Shown piece by piece: positions 27,825 to 37,611 of a DNA stretch of 64,000 nt. Source of the stretch: Pseudovibrio exalbescens (GTDB lineage: Bacteria; Pseudomonadota; Alphaproteobacteria; Rhizobiales; Stappiaceae). The notes beneath the pieces were generated by a model. That model did no database searches, was not told the origin of the DNA, and saw only the letters and a list, made by a program, of their open reading frames with translations. The first letter of the stretch is position 1. Every line of letters begins with the position of its first letter. The stretch covers positions 434,001 through 498,000 of the forward strand of contig NZ_JAQZAJ010000003.1 of NCBI RefSeq assembly GCF_028737195.1. The letters run 5' to 3'. The translations under genes were made by a program, and so were the position numbers.

Positions 27825-28271
27825 TTACTGGCACCCTTGACGTCCTTCGGTGGGCGTCACCCCACTGAGCACCTCGAAGGTTCCCTCAACTGTCACGTTT
27901 CGGTCCGCTTCGGCGTTGATGATCACGCCATAGACTTTTCCCTGACTGAAATCGAGCGTCCAGACATAGCCAAGCTGTTGGCTCTCAGGTGATCCCCTCC
28001 AGGTTAACTGGGCGATATCGGGTGAAATCTGCGTCATTGTATAACTGGCTACCCCGTGCGTCGGGGCAGAAATCTCAGTTACATCGTTCCAGACCAGTTT
28101 GTCTGTTTCGCAAAAGAACGTTTCAAAACGTTTTTCTATTGCCTCGCCATCAGCCTTGGCTTCCTGCCAGGCATGGGTCAGCGTCTTTCCGAGGAGGTCT
28201 TGAGCCTGTGATGCGGCGGTAAACGCGAGCAGTGCGGAGAGGCTAAGAACGAAATACGACGTGGCTGTCAT
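27825..28271 (-). CDS. Hypothetical secreted protein
   Basis: 148 residues with a signal peptide (TATSYFVLSLSALLAFTAASQA). The mature part begins QDLLGKTLTHAWQEAKADGEAIEKRFETFFCETDKLVW and continues with beta-strand-like segments ending in TPTEGRQGCQ; two Cys could form a disulfide. I do not recognise the family. It is convergent with yidD at a distance of 8 bp. Confidence 0.75.
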   Translation of the reverse strand: MTATSYFVLSLSALLAFTAASQAQDLLGKTLTHAWQEAKADGEAIEKRFETFFCETDKLVWNDVTEISAPTHGVASYTMTQISPDIAQLTWRGSPESQQLGYVWTLDFSQGKVYGVIINAEADRNVTVEGTFEVLSGVTPTEGRQGCQ

Positions 28272-28541
28272 TGTTATCTCTTGTTTGGCCGTGTCGGATG
28301 GGTTTGGCGCTCACCTAGCGGAAGCTTGCCTATTTCATTTATCGGGGGGCTGTAGGTCTAGCAATCAGTGGTTGTTTGATGTGCTTCAGTTAACCAGAAG
28401 CTACTTATGGTCATGGTCTGCAGGTCAGGGTTTAGCCGGATCGCATGTGAATAACCTGCTGTTTGCTAGGCATAAAAACGGTATGAGCCGAGTTTTCCAA
28501 GGCTATGACGGCTAATTAGTGGACAGTTTTCAAAAGTGGCG
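28272..28541. other. Non-coding region before the tRNA-Tyr promoter
   Basis: Together with the tRNA promoter this makes a gap of about 335 bp between the secreted-protein gene and tRNA-Tyr. No open frame of note and no strong repeat; it must carry the promoter of the minus-strand gene. Confidence 0.5.
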
Positions 28542-28570
28542 TTGACAATCAGCGCACGAATTCGCATAAG
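28542..28570 (+). promoter_or_regulatory. Sigma-70 promoter of tRNA-Tyr
   Basis: Perfect -35 element TTGACA (28542-28547), a 17-bp spacer and -10 element CATAAG (28565-28570), 37 bp before the mature tRNA start. Confidence 0.75.
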
Positions 28571-28607
28571 GCCACCCACACGACGCGGTCGACACCGACA
28601 ACGCGAC

Positions 28608-28692
28608 GGAGGAGTGCCCGAGTGGCTAAAGGGGGCGGACTGTAAATCCGCTGGCTATGCCTACGTTGGTTCGAATCCAACCTCCTCCACCA
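28608..28692 (+). tRNA. tRNA-Tyr (anticodon GUA)
   Basis: Acceptor stem GGAGGAG/CTCCTCC, D arm CCGAGTGGC, anticodon stem GCGGA/TCCGC around loop CTGTAAA (anticodon GTA), a long variable arm, T-loop GGTTCGAATCC and encoded CCA. The long variable arm plus GTA identify bacterial tRNA-Tyr. Confidence 0.96.
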
Positions 28693-28732
28693 CCTTCCCT
28701 CAAATCTGAGAGTAGCTAGAAAGGTGGACACG

Positions 28733-29155
28733 ATGACATCCGTTCCCTCCGATCTTCCAAGCTTTTCTTTTGGCGATACACCAGAGCTTGCTGATGAACT
28801 TCTGAAGCTTGTTCTCATTGGTCAGAAAACGGCGACCTGTGGTGACTTGCAGTATTACGAGAGCGAAGGTCTGCCTATTCCAAAAGCTGGAGAGCAGTAT
28901 CTGGTGCTAGATGGTGCAGGGCAACCGGGCTGCGTGATCGAGCTGATCGACGTGTCCATCCGCCGTTTTGATGAGATCGATGAGGTCTGGGCCGTACTTG
29001 AGGGCGAAGGCGACTTAAGCCTTGAGCATTGGCAAGTGGGGCACAAGCGCTATTTCGAGCGTCTTGGTGTCTACGCTCCGGACATGAAGTTGGTCTGTGA
29101 GTACTTCCGGCTCGTGAAAATCTTCAAGAAATCCGGCCAGGATACCGTCAACTAA
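28733..29155 (+). CDS. ASCH domain protein
   Basis: 140 residues. GQKTATCGDLQYYESEGLPIPKAGEQYLVLDGAGQPGCVIEL and VWAVLEGEGDLSLEHWQVGHKRYF match the ASCH fold, a PUA-like beta-barrel thought to bind RNA or modified nucleosides (some members are N4-acetylcytidine amidohydrolases). The ATG at 28733 is preferred over a GTG at 28724 because GAAAGG is well spaced from the former only. It follows tRNA-Tyr by 40 bp and may be read through from its promoter. Confidence 0.88.
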   Translation: MTSVPSDLPSFSFGDTPELADELLKLVLIGQKTATCGDLQYYESEGLPIPKAGEQYLVLDGAGQPGCVIELIDVSIRRFDEIDEVWAVLEGEGDLSLEHWQVGHKRYFERLGVYAPDMKLVCEYFRLVKIFKKSGQDTVN

Positions 29156-29169
29156 GTTAGATTGGTTGT

Positions 29170-30507
29170 TCAGCCTGCAGCGTTGCTGGTTCGATGGGCG
29201 GCACTCGCTGCTTTCTTCGCCCGACCGGGCCATGTTCGTGTGAGGGTCTGGCAGAGATCCTCAGCCACCATGTGCCAGTTACGCAATGCCTCTCTTTTCG
29301 GGACTTTCTTCCGGAAGCTGCTTGGCGCTTCTATGAATTTCTTGAGGCAGGTTACCAAGGACTCCGTTCTGTAAGGGTCGAAGTAGGTAACGAACTTGCC
29401 GCCGACTTCGGGAATCGAAGTGGTGTTAGAGGCGAGCACTGGGGTGCCCATCCAAAGAGCTTCTCCAACTGGCATGCCAAATCCTTCAAACAGGCTGGGG
29501 TAGATCAGCGCCTCTGCTTTGCGATAGAGCTCTGCCAGTGTTTGCTGATCCGGGCTTGGTACCACAAAGATGTAGCGCGCCATGGTCTCCAGCTCGTGGT
29601 CGTCGATCATGCGCTCCAGTTCTTTCGGATCAATGTTTCCTGCCAAAACCAACATAGGCAACTCAATCGGCATACCTCTTCGTGCCAAGGTCTCGTAGGC
29701 CTTGAAAACGGTTAGGGCATTCTTGCGGTGTTTGATATCGCCAACGAGCAGGAAGTAGTGGTTCGGCAGCTCTCTGAGGCGCGGGGTCTCCAGTTGAGGA
29801 AAGCGCAGCTCGTGGGCGAGGGCCACTGTTTGCAGCAGTCGTGGAAACGGCAGTCCTTGCTCGATCAGGAACTGTGTGATGTCATCTCGGGTGAACTCTG
29901 AGTTGGTGAGAATGTGAGGCTTTCGGAGAAGGACTTGGGTCAGGTCTTGCTGCCATTTGCCTGATCCAGCTGTGACGTGCCCCATTTTGACCCGAACGGG
30001 GATGAGGTCATGGATGTAGCAATAGGTTAGGTCCAGAAGGTCGTGCGCCTCGGCAAAACGGCAAAGCCGAAGCTGGGTGTCAATCCCGCCCATGTTCAGT
30101 ATGGGTGCCATGGTGCCGGTAACAGGTTCCAAAAGGGCCTCACCGTTCAGTTTTCCTGTCGCGCGGGCGATAAGCAGCTGAGTTGCATGCTTAGTGCTGT
30201 GAAACGCGCGGCGAAAAGGGCGAGACTGGTACTTTTCCAGCCATGGTTCTGGCAATGAAAGTCCCAGGCAATCGCTTGTCCAATAAGGGAAGGGCTCTTG
30301 ATGGTCGAAGAACTTGAGAGGGTCCACATAATGGTAGGTCTGCGTTGCTTCGTGGAAGCAGATGAAATCAACTGGGGTGTGGCCTTGGAACAGAGCTTGT
30401 GCCACTTCGAGGACGGTGCGTTGAATGCCAGTTGGTTGAGGTGTTGATTTTCGAGTGCCCTTTAGTTCTGTCAGGTCGAACAGCAGTTCTCCGCTTCCCT
30501 GTGGCAT
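29170..30507 (-). CDS. Glycosyltransferase family 4 protein
   Basis: 445 residues. LFDLTELKGTRKSTPQPTGIQRTVLEVA opens the N-terminal Rossmann half. The C-terminal half has PNHYFLLVGDIKHRKNALTVFKAYE and the donor-binding E-x7-E region YPSLFEGFGMPVGEALWMGTPVLASNTTSIPEVGG. This is a GT-B retaining glycosyltransferase, probably for a surface polysaccharide. No other polysaccharide genes are nearby. It is convergent with the ASCH gene. Confidence 0.9.
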   Translation of the reverse strand: MPQGSGELLFDLTELKGTRKSTPQPTGIQRTVLEVAQALFQGHTPVDFICFHEATQTYHYVDPLKFFDHQEPFPYWTSDCLGLSLPEPWLEKYQSRPFRRAFHSTKHATQLLIARATGKLNGEALLEPVTGTMAPILNMGGIDTQLRLCRFAEAHDLLDLTYCYIHDLIPVRVKMGHVTAGSGKWQQDLTQVLLRKPHILTNSEFTRDDITQFLIEQGLPFPRLLQTVALAHELRFPQLETPRLRELPNHYFLLVGDIKHRKNALTVFKAYETLARRGMPIELPMLVLAGNIDPKELERMIDDHELETMARYIFVVPSPDQQTLAELYRKAEALIYPSLFEGFGMPVGEALWMGTPVLASNTTSIPEVGGKFVTYFDPYRTESLVTCLKKFIEAPSSFRKKVPKREALRNWHMVAEDLCQTLTRTWPGRAKKAASAAHRTSNAAG

Positions 30508-30703
30508 ACAAACACCCCTTTGAACCTACCCTTTACGCTAAGGTTAGTGTGGTGGTGTTTTTTTGCTTCGACAATCTCCTGAATTTGTTGAGCTTGACCC
30601 ATGATTACTGGACCAGCTCCCAAAAATTCTGTAAGGAACCCGGGCAAAGTAACCCCCAAACCGCTTACCTGCCTTGTCTGCAGGAGTGAGCTGGAGAGAC
30701 GAT

Positions 30704-32647
30704 ATGATTGAGCTGACCTTCCCTGACAACTCGGTGCGCGCGTACGAAGCTGGTACAACCGGCCTGGAAGTTGCTGGAAGCATTTCAAAGTCGTTGCAGA
30801 AGAAAGCCATGGCAATGGCGATTGACGGCAACCTGCGCGACCTTTCTGATCCTATTGATGACAATGCCCAAATCGAGATCATCACCCGTGATGACCCGCG
30901 TGCGCTTGAGCTGATCCGGCACGACTGTGCTCACGTTATGGCTGAAGCGGTACAGGAGCTGTGGCCAGGCACTCAGGTGACTATTGGTCCGGTGATCGAG
31001 AACGGCTTTTACTACGATTTCAAGCGCGACACGCCGTTTACGCCGGAAGATCTGCCGGTCATCGAAAAAAAGATGCGTCAGATCATTGAGCGCAACGCAA
31101 AGTTCACCAAGGAAATCTGGAGCCGTGAAGAAGCGAAAGAGTATTTTGCTGAGCAGGGTGAGGCCTACAAGGTCGAGCTCGTTGATGCGATTCCTGAAGG
31201 TGAAACCGTCAAGATCTACAAGCAGGGCGAATGGCTTGACCTTTGCCGCGGTCCGCACCTTGTAAGCACCAATCAAGTTGGGTCTGCCTTCAAGCTCATG
31301 AAGGTCGCTGGCGCTTATTGGCGTGGTGATTCCAACAACGAGATGCTTACCCGCATTTACGGTACTGCCTGGTCCAACGAGAAGGACCTCAAGGCTTACC
31401 TTCACATGCTTGAGGAAGCGGAAAAGCGCGATCACCGCAAGCTCGGCCGCGAGATGGACCTGTTCCACTTTCAGGAAGAGGGGCCGGGCGTTGTATTCTG
31501 GCACCACAAGGGCTGGCAGCTTTTCCGTAATCTGACCGATTACATGCGCCGACGTCTTGAAGATGACTATCAAGAGGTGAACGCTCCGCAGATTCTGGAC
31601 AAGGGTCTCTGGGAAACCTCTGGGCACTGGGAATGGTACCGGGAGAACATGTTCTCCACCGAGACCGAAGACAATCGCGTCTTTGCCATCAAGCCAATGA
31701 ACTGCCCGGGCCACGTGCAGATCTTCAAGCACGGCCTTAAGTCCTACCGCGATCTTCCTTTGCGTATGGCAGAATTCGGCGCTGTTTCGCGCTATGAACC
31801 ATCCGGTGCGCTGCACGGTTTGATGCGTGTTCGCGCATTCACCCAGGATGATGCGCACGTATTCTGCACGGAAGACCAGCTTGCCGCGGAATGCCACAAG
31901 ATCAACGACTTGATCCTGTCTGTTTACAAAGACTTTGGCTTTGAAGAGATTGTGGTGAAGCTTTCAACGCGTCCTGAAAAGCGTGTTGGTAGTGACGAGG
32001 TCTGGGATCACGCTGAAGCGGTCATGAGTGAAGTGCTCAAAGAGATTGAGGCAAACTCTGGTGGCCGCATCAAGACCGGCATTCTGGAAGGCGAGGGCGC
32101 GTTTTATGGCCCTAAGTTCGAGTACACCTTGAGAGATGCCATTGGCCGTGAATGGCAGTGTGGTACCACTCAGGTGGACTTCAACTTGCCAGAGCGCTTT
32201 GGCGCGTTCTACGTGGACAAGGATGGCGAAAAGAAGCAGCCCGTGATGGTGCACCGCGCTGTCTGTGGTTCTTTGGAGCGTTTCCTTGGCATCTTGATCG
32301 AGAACTATGCAGGTCACTTCCCGCTTTGGCTCGCGCCGCAGCAGTTTGTAGTGGCTGCTATCACCTCTGATGCGGATGAGTATGCGGCAGAAGTTCATGC
32401 AGCCATGAAGGCGGCTGGCCTTCGCGGTGAGCTTGATCTTCGCAACGAGAAGATTAACTACAAGGTGCGTGAACACTCCTTGGCGAAAGTTCCAGTGATC
32501 ATTGCTGTTGGGAAGCGTGAGGCAGAAGAGAAGACGGTGAGCATCCGTCGTCTTGGCTCCCGCGACCAAAAAATGATGGGACTGGAAGAGGCGATCGAAA
32601 GCCTGAAGGATGAGGCGATTGCGCCGGATCTGAAGGCAGGCGCCTAA
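30704..32647 (+). CDS. thrS: Threonyl-tRNA synthetase
   Basis: 647 residues from the ATG at 30704 (GGAG 9 nt upstream), with TGS domain ([15 protein letters not shown]), editing domain ([32 protein letters not shown] and DLCRGPHL), class II catalytic core ([63 protein letters not shown]) and anticodon-binding domain. It charges tRNA-Thr. The in-frame start at 30674 would add ten residues without support. Confidence 0.97.
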   Translation: MIELTFPDNSVRAYEAGTTGLEVAGSISKSLQKKAMAMAIDGNLRDLSDPIDDNAQIEIITRDDPRALELIRHDCAHVMAEAVQELWPGTQVTIGPVIENGFYYDFKRDTPFTPEDLPVIEKKMRQIIERNAKFTKEIWSREEAKEYFAEQGEAYKVELVDAIPEGETVKIYKQGEWLDLCRGPHLVSTNQVGSAFKLMKVAGAYWRGDSNNEMLTRIYGTAWSNEKDLKAYLHMLEEAEKRDHRKLGREMDLFHFQEEGPGVVFWHHKGWQLFRNLTDYMRRRLEDDYQEVNAPQILDKGLWETSGHWEWYRENMFSTETEDNRVFAIKPMNCPGHVQIFKHGLKSYRDLPLRMAEFGAVSRYEPSGALHGLMRVRAFTQDDAHVFCTEDQLAAECHKINDLILSVYKDFGFEEIVVKLSTRPEKRVGSDEVWDHAEAVMSEVLKEIEANSGGRIKTGILEGEGAFYGPKFEYTLRDAIGREWQCGTTQVDFNLPERFGAFYVDKDGEKKQPVMVHRAVCGSLERFLGILIENYAGHFPLWLAPQQFVVAAITSDADEYAAEVHAAMKAAGLRGELDLRNEKINYKVREHSLAKVPVIIAVGKREAEEKTVSIRRLGSRDQKMMGLEEAIESLKDEAIAPDLKAGA

Positions 32648-32803
32648 ACTTTTTGCCGATGACACTCAGGGTTGGTGATAAAAAATGTTGCCAACCCTGT
32701 TCTTTTCGCTTGCTGTCGCCAGAGTTTCACGATTGTTTGCTTAGGTGGCGACCTATTTATTGTTCGTTACCTAGGCTATGCCCGTGTACTGGGGAGGTCA
32801 CAT

Positions 32804-33637
32804 TTGGAATACGCAGAATTCAGCTACGCTAACGCCGACCATCCAAGGCTGAAGCGCTGGATCATTCGAGGTGTTGAGGGGCTATCTGGACGGAAGAAGC
32901 TTCTGCGTCTCTATGAAATTTGGAGGGATCAGATTGTTGGTAGTACGCCTTATCAATGGGGCGGACTGCTTAATCTGATAAATGTGTCTCTTTCGGTAAG
33001 CGGCTCTACGTGGCCTCCGAAGCAAATGCCTGATGGTCCGTTGGTCGTTATTGCCAACCATCCGTTTGGCATTGGTGACGGGTTGGCTATGCTTGCGCTC
33101 TGCGAGCAGCTTGATCGCCCTTACCGCATTCTCATCAACAACGAGCTTTTGAAGGTTCCGGAGATCCGCCCTTATTCGCTTCCTGTTGATTTTGAGGAAA
33201 CTGCCGAAGCGCTGCGCAATAACATGCGCACCCGTCAGGAGGCGCTACGTCTGCTGAAAGAGGGCGTCACAATCATCGTGTTCCCCGGAGGCGGGGTTGC
33301 GACAGCCAAGAAGCCATTTGGACGGGCCGAAGAGCTGCCTTGGAAGACCTTTACCGCAAAGCTTATCCGCTCTGCGCAAGCAACGGTTCTGCCGGTCTTC
33401 TTTGAGGGGCAAAACTCTCCACTGTTCCATATGGCAAGCCGCCTGTCTCTGACGCTGCGCCTTTCTTTGCTCATCCGCGAGTTTCGCCGGATTGTGGGCT
33501 CACGTATTTCCGTTCGAGTTGGGGAGGCAATTCCCTTTGAAGAGCTGAGTACGTTTGGCAATCAGAAGGAAGTGATCGACCATCTGCATGAGCGTGTTCA
33601 TGCGCTTGCGCCGCCAGAGCTGCGCCGCTCTGCTTAG
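32804..33637 (+). CDS. Lysophospholipid acyltransferase-family protein
   Basis: 277 residues from a TTG at 32804, chosen because GGGGAGG lies 6 nt upstream and because the protein then begins at the conserved EYAEFSYANADHPRLKRWIIRGVEGLSG. The acyltransferase block IVIANHPFGIGDGLAML holds the catalytic His and Asp, followed by NNELLKVPEI and IVFPGGGVATAKKPFG. It probably transfers acyl chains to a lysolipid or ornithine-lipid precursor at the inner membrane. A 44-residue upstream extension of the frame has no family resemblance. Confidence 0.85.
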   Translation: MEYAEFSYANADHPRLKRWIIRGVEGLSGRKKLLRLYEIWRDQIVGSTPYQWGGLLNLINVSLSVSGSTWPPKQMPDGPLVVIANHPFGIGDGLAMLALCEQLDRPYRILINNELLKVPEIRPYSLPVDFEETAEALRNNMRTRQEALRLLKEGVTIIVFPGGGVATAKKPFGRAEELPWKTFTAKLIRSAQATVLPVFFEGQNSPLFHMASRLSLTLRLSLLIREFRRIVGSRISVRVGEAIPFEELSTFGNQKEVIDHLHERVHALAPPELRRSA

Positions 33638-33670
33638 GCAGAGTTTGGTCTGATCTCGGATCTTAAAAGC

Positions 33671-33699
33671 AAAAAGCTCAGCCTAGCGCTGAGCTTTTT
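33671..33699. terminator. Bidirectional terminator
   Basis: A perfect 12-bp stem AAAAAGCTCAGC/GCTGAGCTTTTT with loop CTAGC. It lies after the acyltransferase gene and overlaps the stop codon of the convergent secreted-protein gene. Confidence 0.88.
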
Positions 33700-34807
33700 C
33701 TGTATCAATCTCGATTTCCACGTCCCTGAAACCACTCTTGACTTCAAAGGTGTCCCGGTAGGTCACCGCGCCATTTCGGGCAAGCACTTCATAGGTGCCT
33801 TCGGCGAGGGTGAGGTCGAGAAAGGCTCCGTTTCCTGAGGCCACGGTGTCACCGCCTGGTGTTAGAACGGTCCAAGCGGTGTTTGCCAGAGAGATCTTGT
33901 TCTTCCCGCTGACAAGCTTGAGCGTCACTTCTCCTGCGCGGTGGTGCAGTGTGGCTTCGGTCAGCTTCCCTGCCTGCACGTGCAAATCAGCGCGTACGAC
34001 GGCGTTCAAGTCTCCATAGCGACTGACCACGTGGTAGGTGCCTGCGCCGATGGCCACCAGCTCTCCCGGCTTCACATCGCCAGCGATCAGGTTACGGTTG
34101 CCCAAGGCATCGTAGGTCATGTCGTAGATGTCGAAGCGCACGGTTTCATCGTTCAGTGGCTGGTCGCCCGACAGAGCCGCATCCAGACGGATACCGCCTG
34201 CGTTCAAAACGATTGTGCCGGTTGTAACGCCATTCGTCAGCTCATGCCGGGTCGTGGCTGTCACCTTGCCAAAGCTTGTGTGCACCAGATAGACACCTGG
34301 GTCCAAGCGAACCTCTGCGTCGCTATCCTTGATCACGGCTGCTTGCTCGTAGGTGCCATCTTCACGGGGATTGGCATTAAAGATACGCCAAACCAGACCC
34401 TTGGTAAGGTTGGGGGTGTCTTCCGTCAGTTTTGCAACGAGATAAAGGGTTGCTTGATCGACCTCAGCGCTGCTTTGCCCTTCAAAGGCAAAGCTCGGGG
34501 CATATGTGAGGTTTCCTGCTCCGAGCGTTGGTGCAAGAGACTGGCCCTGATAGCCGCTGAGGGGATCATAGCTGATGGGAGGTGCGCCCGTTGGTCCTGC
34601 CGCACCGCCGCGTGGGTTCATGTCGAGAACTTCTGGCGCGAACGGCAGATCCGGCTTGGCGGTCGGAACGACCGGCTGTGCCTGTGTCGCTGAAGAAACG
34701 CCCGCTTGAAGAAACGCAGCAGTGACACAAGCCACTGTGATGCGCGAAAGGGTTCTGCAAGCAGATGTTTTTATTCTAAGCACCACGTTTTGCGCTCTCT
34801 GATACAC
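33683..34807 (-). CDS. Hypothetical exported protein with repeated beta domains
   Basis: 374 residues with a long signal sequence (TLSRITVACVTAAFLQAGVSSATQA). After a Pro/Gly-rich linker there are about three repeats of a 90-residue beta domain, each with a pattern like DPGVYLVHTSFGKVT, GAGTYHVVSRYGDLN and AEGTYEVLARNGAVT, which resembles carboxypeptidase-regulatory or PEGA-type modules. The function is unknown; a cell-envelope role is likely. The start is a GTG at 34807, and two nearer GTG codons (residues 8 and 9) are also possible. Its stop codon lies inside the terminator stem. Confidence 0.8.
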   Translation of the reverse strand: MYQRAQNVVLRIKTSACRTLSRITVACVTAAFLQAGVSSATQAQPVVPTAKPDLPFAPEVLDMNPRGGAAGPTGAPPISYDPLSGYQGQSLAPTLGAGNLTYAPSFAFEGQSSAEVDQATLYLVAKLTEDTPNLTKGLVWRIFNANPREDGTYEQAAVIKDSDAEVRLDPGVYLVHTSFGKVTATTRHELTNGVTTGTIVLNAGGIRLDAALSGDQPLNDETVRFDIYDMTYDALGNRNLIAGDVKPGELVAIGAGTYHVVSRYGDLNAVVRADLHVQAGKLTEATLHHRAGEVTLKLVSGKNKISLANTAWTVLTPGGDTVASGNGAFLDLTLAEGTYEVLARNGAVTYRDTFEVKSGFRDVEIEIDTEKAQR

Positions 34808-35054
34808 GTTATTTTGAGTGTTACCTCAACGCGACACCCGACAAAAAACATGCCGCGAGGGTGAACTCGAAACTAGCCTGTCACATTTAGATTTGAAAGC
34901 GATTTGTAAAGGTTTACTTGAAGTTTTTACAGAAATGCTCAAATACGGCAAAATTGTGCCCAATCTATGCCCGTTGCCCTTGGGATTGATGGGTACATGT
35001 TTCCAGACTATGAGTTTTGTCAAATTATAGATTTGTTCTGCAAAAGCGAGAATC

Positions 35055-35645
35055 ATGACACGGTCATACGATCAATACTCTGCTGTCACGCAATTCATGC
35101 TGACACGACGTTCCCAGCTTGCTGCAACACTTGTTGAGCCCGGTCCTTCTCCCGAAGATCTTGATGTAATTCTTCAGATTGCGGCACGTGTACCTGATCA
35201 TCGCAAGCAATGCCCTTGGCGATTTGTTGTTTATCAGGGGGAAGCACGTCGTGTTGTTGGAGAGCGGCTTGCCGCAATTGCGGAGGAGAAAGAGGGCCCG
35301 CTTGGGCCTAATCACAAAAAGATGGAGCTGGAGCGATTCACCCGTGCGCCTCTCGTGGTAGGCGTCATCGCTTCTTTCAAGCCTGAGAGTAAAGTGCCTA
35401 AGCTGGAGCAGACTTTGTCAGTCGGTGCATCCTGCATGAATCTGGTGATCGCCGCAAATAGCATGGGTTTTGCGGCTCAGTGGATTACTGAGTGGTACGC
35501 CTTTGATCCGGAAGCTGCTGCGATGCTGGGAGCGAATGAGGGCGAACAATTTGCAGGCTTCATTCATATCGGTACATCCAGTGTCGCGCCCAAGGAGCGT
35601 GATCGCCCGGATGTGGCGTCTCTTACCACCCATTGGAATGGCTAG
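35055..35645 (+). CDS. Nitroreductase family protein
   Basis: 196 residues. The flavin-binding features are LTRRSQLAATLVEPGPSPEDLDVILQIAARVPDHRKQCPWRF at the start, the central SVGASCMNLVIAANSMGFAAQWIT, and FAGFIHIGT near the end. It resembles the YdjA-type subgroup (minimal FMN nitroreductases). It probably reduces quinones or nitro compounds with NAD(P)H. The flavin reductase gene starts 9 bp later, so they form an operon. Confidence 0.92.
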   Translation: MTRSYDQYSAVTQFMLTRRSQLAATLVEPGPSPEDLDVILQIAARVPDHRKQCPWRFVVYQGEARRVVGERLAAIAEEKEGPLGPNHKKMELERFTRAPLVVGVIASFKPESKVPKLEQTLSVGASCMNLVIAANSMGFAAQWITEWYAFDPEAAAMLGANEGEQFAGFIHIGTSSVAPKERDRPDVASLTTHWNG

Positions 35646-35653
35646 GATCTTCC

Positions 35654-36250
35654 ATGTTCTACAAAACTGATGCTCACCATGGTCTGCCGCACAATCCGTT
35701 CAAGGCACTGGTCGCACCGCGCCCGATTGGTTGGGTTTCCACCCGTTCCGCCTCCGGTGTATCCAATCTGGCGCCCTACAGTTTTTTCAATGCCATTGGG
35801 GATACGCCGCCGATGGTGATGATTTCGTCCTCCGGCTACAAGGATACCGTCCGGAACGTGGAGGAGACGGGCGAGTTTGTCTGCAATTTGGCGACCATGG
35901 ATCTGGCGGAGCAGATGAACACATCTTCCAAGATGGTTGAGGCGGATGTGAATGAGTTTGAGCTCTCAGGGCTTTCTGAGGTGGCGAGTAATATTGTCTC
36001 TGCACCGCGTTTGGGAGAGGCGAAAGCGTCGCTTGAGTGCAAACGGCTGTCAGTTCAAAGACTCGTGGACCTTGAAGGCAAAGAAACCAACTCCTGGTTG
36101 ATCCTTGGGCAGGTTGTTGGGGTGCATATTTCCGATGACGCTCTGGTAGATGGTCTGGTTGATATGGCGCGTCTTCGTCCGTTGGCGCGCTTGGGCTACA
36201 TGGACTACGCTGTCATCAACGAAGTGTTCCAGATTGAGCGTCCGCGCTGA
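35654..36250 (+). CDS. Flavin reductase family protein
   Basis: 198 residues from the ATG at 35654. HNPFKALVAPRPIGWVSTRSASGVSNLAPYSFFNAIGDTPPMVMISSSGYKDTVRNVEETGEFVCNLA is the flavin reductase-like split-barrel that binds FMN. The group includes reductases and enzymes of unknown role. It directly follows the nitroreductase gene and may supply or share reduced flavin. Confidence 0.92.
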   Translation: MFYKTDAHHGLPHNPFKALVAPRPIGWVSTRSASGVSNLAPYSFFNAIGDTPPMVMISSSGYKDTVRNVEETGEFVCNLATMDLAEQMNTSSKMVEADVNEFELSGLSEVASNIVSAPRLGEAKASLECKRLSVQRLVDLEGKETNSWLILGQVVGVHISDDALVDGLVDMARLRPLARLGYMDYAVINEVFQIERPR

Positions 36251-36795
36251 TGGTCAGTCACTGGATATGAAAGCGGCGGAGATGGAAGGTTCATCTCCGC
36301 CGTATTAGCCCGACAGCAATGGTTGCCCATCGCTGGGGAATGTCGGGAATTTTTGAGCCGTAGACTACGTTGCTCATAGTTTTAGGATTTAGCACTTTTC
36401 CGCGCTCCGTTAAACGGTTTTGGACAGGCACAACGGCATGCCGGCATGTGTCCAATGTGACACACCGGTCTCTCAGGCCCTTATGCAGCGACGGTCAATC
36501 TTGTTTCAAATAAGGCAAATGCTAGGGTTTTTGTGTGTTGTGGATCACATTTTGGATGGTAATTCTGCAACACTAGCTTTTGGTCGCGACAAATTTGTAG
36601 ATAGCCTCAGCTGTGAATAAGGCGCACTGGTGCCGAATCGGTTGGTAACCCTTAGCTGCCTCATGTCCGCAAGGTCGTTGTCCTGTTGTTTCAAAGCGAA
36701 ACAGTGTCGAAATGCCGGGCTAAGGAAAAACCTCGCGTTTGGCTTCCGGCACGAAGTGCAGTGATGTCGGATCTGAGCTGTCTGGCTGAGTTTTG
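36251..36795. other. Non-coding region between convergent genes
   Basis: About 545 bp with no credible gene. A perfect 11-bp hairpin CGGCGGAGATG/CATCTCCGCCG with a 7-nt loop lies at 36274-36302, 23 bp after the flavin reductase stop; it has no T-run but is probably the 3' end of that transcript. Nothing else is recognisable. Confidence 0.5.
36274..36302 (+). terminator. Strong hairpin after the flavin reductase gene
   Basis: Perfect 11-bp GC-rich stem (36274-36284 with 36292-36302), loop GAAGGTT. The lack of a T-run makes it an atypical terminator or a transcript-stabilising hairpin. Confidence 0.5.
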
Positions 36796-37473
36796 TTAGG
36801 CGAAAACCGTTGCTATGGTTTCCAGCTGAGCGTAGGAGGCGGCGGCTTTGCCGTCGAAACCCATTTCCTTTGCCGCTTGTGCATGCAACTGGAGGGCGTC
36901 TGCCGTTGCGTCTCGTTCTGGTGTGTCATAGCAAGGGACACCAAGTGCCTTTCCGCCCATCAGCGTCATTGTCTGAGTAGCGACAAGGGCGGGACTGTAG
37001 GTGCCTGCATCGGCGTGGCGGCCGATTGCCCCCAGAGCAGATGCTGCTTTGGCCGCGTCCCAAAGAACGCCTGCGAGGCGGGAGGTAAAGAGCCCAGCGT
37101 TGCAAAGACTGTATGCAGCCACGGGTACATCGCCGATTTCAATAAAAACTTTCAGCGATCCCTCTGGAAGAGAGTGGTCCGCCTCATGAACGGACAGGAG
37201 TGCATCCAGTGCCGTTAGTTCTTCAAGAGCACTGGTGAGTGGAAAGCAAACCCCAGAGAGTTCAAGGTCTTTGTGCGCTTGCAGTGTGCTGTGAACGAGT
37301 TCTTCGGTTATCGTTTCCAGCTTGAGGAAGTAGTCGAGCCCGACTTTTGGTGCCTCTTTTGGTATGATGGGTGTTGCAGTCTGAGCCTTAAGGATTACGG
37401 ATGTTGGGATGTTTGCCTTGGATACTTCAAGGCTACTTAACTCCGAAAGTTCTGAGACTAGCAAAAGAGGCAT
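36796..37473 (-). CDS. Divergent CitE/HpcH-HpaI aldolase-like protein, shortened N-terminus
   Basis: 225 residues, shorter than the usual ~290 of CitE-like lyases. The body fits the C-terminal two thirds of that family: GVCFPLTSALEELTALDALLSVHEA (normally PKVESaedl), LKVFIEIGDVPVAAYSLCNAG (the IET strand), PALVATQTMTLMGGKALGVPCYDT and KEMGFDGKAAASYAQ (normally GFdGk-IHPsQ). The first strand and the usual GaeD metal-binding motif are missing or changed (LWDAAKA). No good ribosome binding site precedes the ATG. It may be a degenerate or repurposed CitE; the assignment is tentative. Confidence 0.6.
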   Translation of the reverse strand: MPLLLVSELSELSSLEVSKANIPTSVILKAQTATPIIPKEAPKVGLDYFLKLETITEELVHSTLQAHKDLELSGVCFPLTSALEELTALDALLSVHEADHSLPEGSLKVFIEIGDVPVAAYSLCNAGLFTSRLAGVLWDAAKAASALGAIGRHADAGTYSPALVATQTMTLMGGKALGVPCYDTPERDATADALQLHAQAAKEMGFDGKAAASYAQLETIATVFA

Positions 37474-37611
37474 GGTTCGGCTTTGAGTTACATGACGTAT
37501 ACGACCACATCCTAAAGTACTCGGGGATGAATACGCTAGGAAAATTAAAAATTAACTATTTATTAACCATTATTAAGCATTTCTTACTAACGGTTAAGAA
37601 GGGGTTTGGCC

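Noticed and set aside
28549-28818. Minus-strand open frame over tRNA-Tyr
   Set aside because: Also a reading of the tRNA complement (RRLDSNQRRHSQ type), with no support as a protein.
30785-31897. 370-codon minus-strand frame inside thrS
   Set aside because: Opposite strand of an essential synthetase gene with complete motifs; no start signal.
34818-35030. Small plus-strand frame before the nitroreductase gene
   Set aside because: No ribosome binding site or conserved composition; lies in the promoter region of the secreted-protein gene.
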